From the NCBI RefSeq assembly GCF_052103615.1, contig NZ_JBQEKA010000009.1:1-64000 (forward strand): 64,000 nt of DNA, read 5' to 3'. Each line of letters begins with the position of its first letter. Positions within the stretch are counted from its first letter, which is position 1. Both the position numbers and the translations under genes were made by a program. Of this stretch, positions 33,971 through 41,078 are shown piece after piece. Under the pieces are notes generated by a model. The model did not search any database. It worked only from the letters and a program-made list of their open reading frames with translations, and was not told where the DNA came from. This stretch comes from Kerstersia sp052103615 (GTDB lineage Bacteria > Pseudomonadota > Gammaproteobacteria > Burkholderiales > Burkholderiaceae_B).

Positions 33971-34651
33971 TCAGAACTTGAACTTGGACACTGTCGCGCC
34001 GCGCAGCGGCTTGATGATGGTTTCGAACAGCGGTTCGGTTTCGAAGGTGGCTGCCGTGGTGCGCGTGATGCGACAGGCTGTCATGACCGGGTGCTGGCCG
34101 ACGATAGCGACCAGGCGGCCGCCGATACGCAGCTGATATTTCAGCGCGTCCGGCACGACAGGCACGGAGCCCGTCAGCAGGATGGCGTCGTATTCGGTGG
34201 AGCCCCAGCCGGAGCGGCCATCGCCGGTTTCGACTTTGACGTTGCCAACCTGATTCTGCTGCAGGTTCTGCTGCGCGAAGGCCGCCAGGCGCGGGTCGAT
34301 TTCCACGGACAGCACCTGTTGGCCGAGACGGCCCAGCAGTGCGGCCTGGAAGCCGGAGCCGGTGCCGATCTCGAGAATACAGTCGCTGGGTTTGAGATCC
34401 AGCGCCAGGGCCAGGCGCGCCTCGATCTTGGGCGCCAGCATGACCTGATTGCTGTCGATGCCGTCAATGACCAGCGGGATTTCCAGGTCGGAGAAGGCCA
34501 GCGCGCGCTGGGCGGCGGGCACGAACTGTTCACGGCGCAGCGCGTAGAGCGCGTCCGACAGCGTTGCGTCCAGCGGCACCCAGGGACGGATCTGCTGTTC
34601 GATCATGTTGAAGCGAGCTTGCTCGAGGGCAGGCAGGTTTGCAGCGTTCAT
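33971..34651 (-). CDS. pcm: protein-L-isoaspartate O-methyltransferase family protein
   Basis: The 226-residue SAM methyltransferase carries motif I LEIGTGSGFQAALL, followed by VLSVEIDPRLAAFA and DGRSGW. The N-terminus (ARFNMIEQQIRPWVP) matches the betaproteobacterial Pcm type encoded near thi or tolC genes. It repairs isoaspartate in damaged proteins. It is the last gene of the minus-strand cluster and begins 123 nt after thiD. Confidence 0.88.
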   Translation of the reverse strand: MNAANLPALEQARFNMIEQQIRPWVPLDATLSDALYALRREQFVPAAQRALAFSDLEIPLVIDGIDSNQVMLAPKIEARLALALDLKPSDCILEIGTGSGFQAALLGRLGQQVLSVEIDPRLAAFAQQNLQQNQVGNVKVETGDGRSGWGSTEYDAILLTGSVPVVPDALKYQLRIGGRLVAIVGQHPVMTACRITRTTAATFETEPLFETIIKPLRGATVSKFKF

Positions 34652-34774
34652 AGCGTGATTGCGTCCAATGCAGGCGGCGCGAAGGAGGCCGCGCCAATGC
34701 GGGGAATGTAAAAGACCTCCCGATTGTACCGGTTGGGATGGGCCAATGGGGAGGGCAGGCATGGTGCCGCTGGG

Positions 34775-35620
34775 TTACCACCAGGCGTGGAAGTGGTGTA
34801 CCGGCCCCTGGCCGTTGCCGATATTGAGGCGGTCGGCTTGTTCCAGCGCCGTCATCAGGTAGGCCTTGGCGCGGCGTGCGGCATCGGGGACATCCGCCGT
34901 TTGCGGCAGCAGCGCAGCCAGTGCGGCGGATAGCGTGCAGCCCGTGCCGTGGGTGTTGCGCGTGCCGATGCGCCGTCCCGGCAGTTCTATCATCACGTCG
35001 CCATCGTGCAGCAGGTCAATGGTGTCGTCCCCGGGCAGATGGCCGCCCTTGAGCAGTACCCAGCGGTGGCTGCTGGTATCCATCAGCCTGCGCAGCTTTT
35101 CGGCCACGCGGCGCATATCCCGCACGTTTTCGACGGCGCTTTGTTCCAGCAGCACGCCGGCTTCCGGCAGGTTCGGGGTAATGATGGTCGCCAGCGGCAG
35201 CAAGGCTTCACGCAGCGCGCCTACGGCATCGGTTTCCAGCAGCATGTCGCCGCTCTTGGCGACCATGACGGGGTCGAGCACCAGATGCGGCACCGGGCGC
35301 GCGGCCAGCTTTTCCGCGACGATTTCCGTGACGCGGCGCTGGCCCAGCATGCCGATTTTGGCGGCGTCGATGCGGACATCATCGAACAGCGTGTCGATTT
35401 GCTGGCCGACAAACGCCGGATCGACCGGCAGAATGCCGGTGACGCCTTGCGTGTTTTGCGCGGTGAGGGCCGCGATGACGCCGCAGCCATAGGCGCCCAG
35501 CGCGCTCATGGCCTTGACGTCGGCCAGCACGCCGGCGCCGCCGGAAGGATCGACGCCAGCAATGGTCAGGGCGTGCGGGGCAGAGCCGGGCTGGCGTGCT
35601 GGCGGGGCGGTACGGATCAT
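34775..35620 (-). CDS. thiD: hydroxymethylpyrimidine/phosphomethylpyrimidine kinase
   Basis: The 281-residue ribokinase-fold enzyme makes HMP-PP for thiamine synthesis. TIAGVDPSGGAGVLADVK and LTAQNTQGV near the N-terminus bind substrate, LDPVMVAKSGD lies in the middle, and the anion hole is HGTGCTLSAA. It ends the thiC-yaeQ-thiG-thiD run and lies 8 nt after thiG. Confidence 0.95.
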   Translation of the reverse strand: MIRTAPPARQPGSAPHALTIAGVDPSGGAGVLADVKAMSALGAYGCGVIAALTAQNTQGVTGILPVDPAFVGQQIDTLFDDVRIDAAKIGMLGQRRVTEIVAEKLAARPVPHLVLDPVMVAKSGDMLLETDAVGALREALLPLATIITPNLPEAGVLLEQSAVENVRDMRRVAEKLRRLMDTSSHRWVLLKGGHLPGDDTIDLLHDGDVMIELPGRRIGTRNTHGTGCTLSAALAALLPQTADVPDAARRAKAYLMTALEQADRLNIGNGQGPVHHFHAWW

Positions 35621-35628
35621 GTTCTACC

Positions 35629-36432
35629 TCATTTACGGGTCGGGGTCAGCAGGCCTTCCGTGGGCGAGCTCGGGTCGGCGCTGTAGAACTTGCGCGGCAT
35701 GCGGCCAGCCAGATAGGCGTCGCGGCCGGCTTCCACGGCCAGGCGCATGGCGCGCGCCATGCGCACCGGTTCGCGGGCGCCAGCAATGGCGGTATTCATC
35801 AAGACGGCGTCGCAGCCCAGTTCCATCGCCACCGTCGCATCCGAGGCCGTGCCCACGCCCGCGTCAACAATGACGGGAACGCGCGACTGGTCGATGATGA
35901 GACGCAGGTTCCAGGGGTTCAGAATCCCCATGCCGGAACCGATCAGCGAGGCCAGCGGCATGATGGCCACGCAGCCGATGTCTTCCAGCATGCGGGCCTG
36001 GATGGGGTCGTCCGCGCAGTAAACCATGACCTTGAAGCCGTCCTTGACCAGGGTCTCGGCGGCCTTCAGGGTTTCAGGCATATTGGGGAAGAGATTCTGG
36101 GCATCTCCCAGCACTTCGAGCTTGACCAGGTCATGGCCGTCGAGCAGTTCACGCGCCAGGCGCAGGGTGCGCACCGCGTCGTCGGCGGTATAACAGCCGG
36201 CGGTATTGGGCAGCAGCGTGAATTGCGAGGGCGGCAGGTAGTCCAGCAGGTTAGGGGCGGAGGGATCCTGGCCGATGTTGATGCGGCGGATCGCCAGCGT
36301 CACGATCTGCGCTCCGCTGGCGTCGATGGCCTCGCGGGTTTGCTGGAAGTCGGCGTACTTTCCTGTGCCCACCAGCAGGCGGGAGCTGAATTCGCGGTCG
36401 CCGATGCGCAGGATATCTTGTTGTTCGCTCAT
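35629..36432 (-). CDS. thiG: thiazole synthase
   Basis: The 267-residue TIM-barrel enzyme forms the thiazole ring from deoxyxylulose phosphate, dehydroglycine and ThiS-thiocarboxylate. The Schiff-base Lys lies in LVKLEVLGDAQ; CVAIMPLASLIGSGMGI and DAGVGTASDA are family signatures. ATG 36432 was chosen from the family's short N-terminus. The sulfur carrier ThiS, usually encoded just upstream, is missing here. Confidence 0.95.
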   Translation of the reverse strand: MSEQQDILRIGDREFSSRLLVGTGKYADFQQTREAIDASGAQIVTLAIRRINIGQDPSAPNLLDYLPPSQFTLLPNTAGCYTADDAVRTLRLARELLDGHDLVKLEVLGDAQNLFPNMPETLKAAETLVKDGFKVMVYCADDPIQARMLEDIGCVAIMPLASLIGSGMGILNPWNLRLIIDQSRVPVIVDAGVGTASDATVAMELGCDAVLMNTAIAGAREPVRMARAMRLAVEAGRDAYLAGRMPRKFYSADPSSPTEGLLTPTRK

Positions 36433-36481
36433 GATCGTCAGGGGTATGTGGGGTCGTTGAAAGGGGCAGGAGCGCCAGGCC

Positions 36482-37021
36482 TCAGGCGGGGGTGATGTCC
36501 ACCGTGGCTTCGCCGGCTTCGGCGGATACCCAGGCAGCACTATCCTGAATATTAATGTTGAGGGACATACTGCGGCGCGCCAGGTCAGCCAGCGTGGCGG
36601 TGGCGTCGGCGGGCAGCAGGTAAACGCGCAGCTTGCCTTCGGCTTTGCGCAGCTTGTTGCGCACACCGCTCCACCAGAGCGGCGCGTTGCGGCCATAGGC
36701 ATAGACGATAACTTCGTCGGCGCGGCCGCAGGCCTTGAGGATCCGGCGTTCGTCCGGCGTGCCGACTTCGATCCAGGTTTGTACCGAACCGGTCAGGTCC
36801 AGGCGCCAGAGTTCCGGTTCATCGGCTTCGCTCAGGCCGCGGGTGAAACGCAGGTTTTCGTCAGCATCGGCATTCAGCGCATAGGCCAGCAGCCTGACCA
36901 TCAGGCGCTCATCGGTTTCGGACGGGTGCCGGGCCAATGTCAGTGAGTGGCTGCCGTAGTAGGCGCGGTCGTTGTCAGCGACGTTGAGATCGGTTTTGTA
37001 AATGATTGCGGGCAGGGCCAT
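36482..37021 (-). CDS. YaeQ family protein
   Basis: The 179-residue protein starts MALPAIIYKTDLNVADND and has a PD-(D/E)XK nuclease-like fold according to family knowledge (YaeQ crystal structures). Visible family stretches are MVRLLAYAL, WIEVGTPDERRILKA and VYAYGRNAPLWW. Its biochemical role is unsettled. It is inserted between thiC and thiG on the same strand, so it is probably co-transcribed under the thiC riboswitch. Confidence 0.9.
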   Translation of the reverse strand: MALPAIIYKTDLNVADNDRAYYGSHSLTLARHPSETDERLMVRLLAYALNADADENLRFTRGLSEADEPELWRLDLTGSVQTWIEVGTPDERRILKACGRADEVIVYAYGRNAPLWWSGVRNKLRKAEGKLRVYLLPADATATLADLARRSMSLNINIQDSAAWVSAEAGEATVDITPA

Positions 37022-37196
37022 GGGGAATGCAGCGTGGAAAAGGGGAACCGGAGAAACCGGCGCGTGCCTGGCGGTACGCCTTGCGGTGAAACAGGCATTG
37101 TAGGCACAGGTGCCGGGCCATGCTCGCTGCAATGCAGCAAGCATGGCCCGGGCAGGGTGCGGCAAGGCCGGCATCCGGGTAGCCCAGGCGTGTCCG

Positions 37197-39113
37197 TCAG
37201 ACGGTTTGATAGATTTCCGCGCCGCGCGCGCGGAATTCGACCGCCTTCTCCTGCATGCCGGCCGCCAGCGCTTCCTTGCCCGCTTCCAGCCCCTGGCGCT
37301 GTGCGTATTCACGCACGTCCTGGGTGATTTTCATGCTGCAGAAGTGCGGCCCGCACATGGAGCAGAAGTGCGCGACCTTCATGGAGTCCTTGGGCAGGGT
37401 TTCGTCGTGGAATTCGCGTGCCGTGTCAGGATCCAGCCCGAGGTTGAACTGGTCTTCCCAGCGAAACTCGAAGCGCGCCTTGGACAGGGCATTGTCGCGG
37501 ATGGCCGCGCCAGGGTGCCCCTTGGCCAGATCGGCGGCATGGGCGGCAATCTTGTAAGTGATGATGCCGTCCTTGACGTCCTTCTTGTTGGGCAGGCCCA
37601 GGTGTTCCTTGGGGGTGACATAGCACAGCATGGCCGTGCCGTACCAGCCGATCAGCGCCGCGCCTATGCCCGAGGTGATGTGGTCGTAGCCCGGCGCGAT
37701 ATCCGTGGTCAGCGGCCCCAGGGTGTAGAACGGCGCCTCATGACAGTGCTCCAGCTGCAGTTCCATGTTTTCGCGGATCATCTGCATGGGCACGTGGCCC
37801 GGGCCTTCGATCATCACCTGGACGTCGTGCTTCCAGGCGATTTGCGTCAGTTCGCCCAAGGTCTTCAGCTCCGCGAACTGGGCTTCATCGTTGGCATCGT
37901 AGGCCGAGCCGGGGCGCAGGCCGTCGCCCAGCGAGAAGCTGACGTCGTACGCCTTCATGATGTCGCAGATATCCTCGAAGTGCGTGTAGAGGAAGCTTTC
38001 CCGGTGGTGGGCCAGACACCATTTGGCCATGATGGAACCGCCGCGCGACACGATGCCCGTCATGCGGTCGGCCGTCATGGGGATGAACGGCAGGCGCACG
38101 CCAGCGTGGATGGTGAAGTAGTCCACGCCCTGTTCGGCCTGTTCGATCAGCGTATCGCGGAAGATTTCCCAGGTCAGGTCTTCGGCCTTGCCATTGACCT
38201 TTTCCAGCGCCTGGTAAATGGGCACGGTGCCGATGGGGACAGGGGAATTGCGGACGATCCATTCGCGCGTTTCATGGATGTTCTTGCCGGTGGAGAGATC
38301 CATGACGGTGTCCGCGCCCCAGCGGATCGCCCAGGTCATTTTCTCGACTTCTTCGCTGATGCCGGAACTCACGGCCGAGTTGCCGATATTGGCGTTGATC
38401 TTCACCAGGAAGTTGCGGCCGATCAGCATCGGTTCAATTTCGGGGTGATTGATGTTGGCCGGCAAAATGGCGCGGCCCCTGGCGATTTCGTCACGCACGA
38501 ATTCCGGCGTGATGCTGCCCGGAATGCTGGCGCCGAAACTTTGGCCGGGGTGCTGGCGCAGCAGGCGGCGCGCCATTTTTTCGCCTTCCGGGCCGCTGGC
38601 GCGCAGCGTTTCGATGGTTTGCTCACGCCGCAGGTTTTCGCGGATGGCCGCGAATTCCATTTCCGGTGTGACGATGCCGCGCCGCGCATAGTGCATCTGC
38701 GTGACATTGGCACCGGCCAGCGCGCGCCGCGGCGGGCGCTGCAGGCCGAAGCGCATCTCGGCCAGCTTGGGGTCGCGCAGGCGTTCCTGGCCATAGACGC
38801 TGCCAGGCCCGTCGAGCTGTTCGGTATCACCGCGTTCGGCAATCCAGCCGGCCCGCAGGGCGGGCAGGCCCTGGCGGATGTCGATCTGAGCGTCCGGGTC
38901 GGTGTAGGGGCCGCTGGTGTCATACACCGTCAGCGGCGGGTTCTCCTCTCCGCCGAAAAGTGTCGGTGTGCGCTCCTGGGTGATTTCCCGGAAAGGGACA
39001 CGGATGTCGGGCCGTGAACCTGTCTGGTAAATCTTGCGGGATTGGGGCAGCGGCGCGATGGCAGCCGCATCGACCTGGGCCGTGGCGGCCAGGAAGTTGG
39101 CTTTTTGATTCAA
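37197..39113 (-). CDS. thiC: phosphomethylpyrimidine synthase
   Basis: The 638-residue radical-SAM enzyme turns aminoimidazole ribotide into HMP-P. The cluster-binding motif CSMCGPHFC is near the C-terminus, and core segments include EGPGHVPM and GTVPIYQALEK. The frame has no ATG at the expected place; TTG 39113 gives the family-like start MNQKANFLAATAQVDA and has GGAG 7 nt upstream. A TPP riboswitch lies 72 nt upstream. Confidence 0.95.
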   Translation of the reverse strand: MNQKANFLAATAQVDAAAIAPLPQSRKIYQTGSRPDIRVPFREITQERTPTLFGGEENPPLTVYDTSGPYTDPDAQIDIRQGLPALRAGWIAERGDTEQLDGPGSVYGQERLRDPKLAEMRFGLQRPPRRALAGANVTQMHYARRGIVTPEMEFAAIRENLRREQTIETLRASGPEGEKMARRLLRQHPGQSFGASIPGSITPEFVRDEIARGRAILPANINHPEIEPMLIGRNFLVKINANIGNSAVSSGISEEVEKMTWAIRWGADTVMDLSTGKNIHETREWIVRNSPVPIGTVPIYQALEKVNGKAEDLTWEIFRDTLIEQAEQGVDYFTIHAGVRLPFIPMTADRMTGIVSRGGSIMAKWCLAHHRESFLYTHFEDICDIMKAYDVSFSLGDGLRPGSAYDANDEAQFAELKTLGELTQIAWKHDVQVMIEGPGHVPMQMIRENMELQLEHCHEAPFYTLGPLTTDIAPGYDHITSGIGAALIGWYGTAMLCYVTPKEHLGLPNKKDVKDGIITYKIAAHAADLAKGHPGAAIRDNALSKARFEFRWEDQFNLGLDPDTAREFHDETLPKDSMKVAHFCSMCGPHFCSMKITQDVREYAQRQGLEAGKEALAAGMQEKAVEFRARGAEIYQTV

Positions 39114-39185
39114 GGTGAAGCTCCATGAAGAAAGGTTCGTGGAGCCGATAAGGAAGGATACCGACGGCCAAAGAAAGCCCGGCAT

Positions 39186-39275
39186 ACGCTCCCAGCATCG
39201 GCATTATCCGTACTGGTACGAAGGGACTCTCTCAACAATCCTGCCCAGGGAGGGCGGCGGAATGTACCCCTGCGT
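39186..39275 (-). ncRNA. TPP riboswitch upstream of thiC
   Basis: On the minus strand P1 is ACGC (39275-39272) pairing with GCGT (39189-39186). Between them are GGGGTAC, TTGAGA (consensus CTGAGA), CCCTTCGTACC, GGATAATGCC (consensus) and TGGGAGCG. The stems hold, but several core bases differ from the TPP consensus, notably TACCAGTA for AACCTGAT and TGGGA for AGGGA. Position before thiC is the strongest support. TATACT at 39288-39283 would place the transcription start right at P1. Confidence 0.75.
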
Positions 39276-39335
39276 GGCTGGCAGTATAAGCGCAGGACGC
39301 TGGCGAGGGAAACCCGGCGGCTGCGGGCCGCGCTG

Positions 39336-39382
39336 TTCGGATTGCCGGACGGTTTCTTCCGGGGTTTGTTCGGATATCCGAA
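39336..39382. promoter_or_regulatory. two phased palindromes, probable DctD-type upstream activating sites
   Basis: TTCGGATATCCGAA (39369-39382) is a perfect 14-bp palindrome. TTCGGATTGCCGGA (39336-39349) is an imperfect copy whose centre lies 33 bp away, about three helical turns. Both begin TGTTCGGAT when flanks are included. They lie about 80 and 115 bp upstream of the sigma-54 promoter, the usual place for an enhancer-binding protein. Confidence 0.65.
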
Positions 39383-39455
39383 TTCCGTGTGTGGCCGGTG
39401 CAAGAGAAACGCATTTTTTTCAAAGGCTTGGCTTTTTTCCCGCCAGGCGGAAAGC

Positions 39456-39471
39456 TGGCACGGCGCTTGCT
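39456..39471 (+). promoter_or_regulatory. sigma-54 promoter of the dicarboxylate symporter gene
   Basis: TGGCAC (39456-39461), five bases, TTGC (39467-39470) and T: an almost perfect -24/-12 element with the invariant GG and GC at correct spacing. Transcription would start near 39481, 40 nt before the start codon. Confidence 0.85.
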
Positions 39472-39520
39472 TGGTATCTGTGTCCGGTCACGGCCGGTAT
39501 TTACAGGTGGAGAGAAAACA

Positions 39521-40948
39521 ATGACGACACGCTATAGCGCAAACCCCACTGCACAACCGCATGCAGCCGACCCCAGCAGTGCCCAGCATGATGCCGGCGC
39601 TGCGCCGGGCAAGAAACCGAAGATGAACCGGCTGACCCAGTGGATACTGATTGCCCTGGTGGTGGGGATCGGTGTGGGCTATGCCTGTCACTTGCTGGCA
39701 GACGGCCCGGCACAGGCCAAGGCCATTGCCGCTTATTTCTCCATGCTGACCGAACTGTTCATGCGGATGATCAAAATGATCATTGCCCCGCTGATTTTCG
39801 CGACGCTGGTGGCCGGTCTGGCCAGCATGGGCGATGGCCGGGCGGTGGGGCGCATCGGCGGCAAAGCGGTAGGCTGGTTCATGATGGCCTCTTTTATTTC
39901 CCTGCTGCTGGGGCTGCTGTTTGCCAATCTGCTGCAGCCGGGCGCGAACGTTGGCGTGCCTTTGCCCGATGCGCATGCCAGTTCAGGCCTGAGCACTGGC
40001 GCCTTGAACCTGCATGATTTTCTGCTGCATGTGGTGCCGCGCAATTTCGTCGAGGCCATGGCCAACAATGAAATTCTGCAAATTCTGGTGTTCGCCGTCT
40101 TTTTCGGCCTGGCGCTGGGGCATTTGCGTGACCGCACCTCGCTGGTGCTGGCGCAATCCATTGAAGGCCTGGTGCCGGTGATGCTGCGCGTCACCAATTA
40201 CGTCATGCGCTTTGCGCCCCTGGGTGTGTTTGGCGCAGTGGCCAATATCATCACCACGGAAGGCCTGGGTATTCTGCTGGTCTATGGCCGCTTCATGCTG
40301 TGCTTTGCCATTGCGCTGGTCGCGCTCTGGATTGTGCTGATCAGCGCAGGTTTCATGGTGCTGGGGCGCGATGTTTTCCGCCTGGTGCGAGCGGTGCGCG
40401 AGCCTATGCTGCTGGGCTTTTCGACTGCATCCAGCGAGGCGGCCTATCCGCTGGTGATGGAAAAGCTGGAAGCGTTCGGCGTGCGCAAGCGCCTGATCGG
40501 TTTTGTGCTGCCGCTGGGCTATTCCTTCAACCTGGATGGCTCGATGATCTACACGACTTTTGTCGCGCTTTTCATTTCACAGGCCTACGATATTCCGCTG
40601 TCGCTGCAGCAGCAATTTCTGATGCTGCTGGTGCTGATGGTGTCGAGCAAGGGGATTGCCGGCGTGCCGCGCGCTTCCCTGGTGGTGGTGGCGGCCGTGC
40701 TGCCCATGTTCGGTTTGCCGGAGGCGGGCATTCTCTTGATTCTGGGGATAGATCACTTCCTGGACATGGGGCGCAGCGCGACCAACGTGCTGGGTAACAC
40801 CATTGCCACGGCCGTGGTGGCCAAGTGGGAAAACGGGCTGGGCGGGCCGGATGAGGCGCAGGCCGATGGCCTGGAAGACGAGGCGGCGGATCTGGCGGCT
40901 GCCGCGCCGGCGGCAGGCATGGTCCCGGACCCAGAACGAGCCGCCTGA
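39521..40948 (+). CDS. dicarboxylate/amino acid:cation symporter (DctA/GltP family)
   Basis: The 475-residue inner-membrane symporter of the DAACS family has hairpin-loop Ser-rich motif STASSEAAYPLVMEKLE, core FVLPLGYSFNLDGSMIYTTF, SSKGIAGVPRAS and the final helix DHFLDMGRSATNVLGN. The first 35 residues are a soluble Ala/Pro-rich lead, and the C-terminus has an acidic tail. The sigma-54 promoter and adjacent dctBD-type genes favour C4-dicarboxylates (DctA) over glutamate. A GGTGGAGAG lies before ATG 39521. Confidence 0.92.
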   Translation: MTTRYSANPTAQPHAADPSSAQHDAGAAPGKKPKMNRLTQWILIALVVGIGVGYACHLLADGPAQAKAIAAYFSMLTELFMRMIKMIIAPLIFATLVAGLASMGDGRAVGRIGGKAVGWFMMASFISLLLGLLFANLLQPGANVGVPLPDAHASSGLSTGALNLHDFLLHVVPRNFVEAMANNEILQILVFAVFFGLALGHLRDRTSLVLAQSIEGLVPVMLRVTNYVMRFAPLGVFGAVANIITTEGLGILLVYGRFMLCFAIALVALWIVLISAGFMVLGRDVFRLVRAVREPMLLGFSTASSEAAYPLVMEKLEAFGVRKRLIGFVLPLGYSFNLDGSMIYTTFVALFISQAYDIPLSLQQQFLMLLVLMVSSKGIAGVPRASLVVVAAVLPMFGLPEAGILLILGIDHFLDMGRSATNVLGNTIATAVVAKWENGLGGPDEAQADGLEDEAADLAAAAPAAGMVPDPERAA

Positions 40949-41078
40949 TGCGGCTTCCCGGAGGGCGGGCGTCTGGGCGCCGCGGCTCAGGCAGAGCCTA
41001 TGCGCCAGACGGGCGGGGGCGTGCGCGGCGAGTGGCTCTGCTATGATGTTTCGAGCGTTTCCATTCTGGATCGACCTG

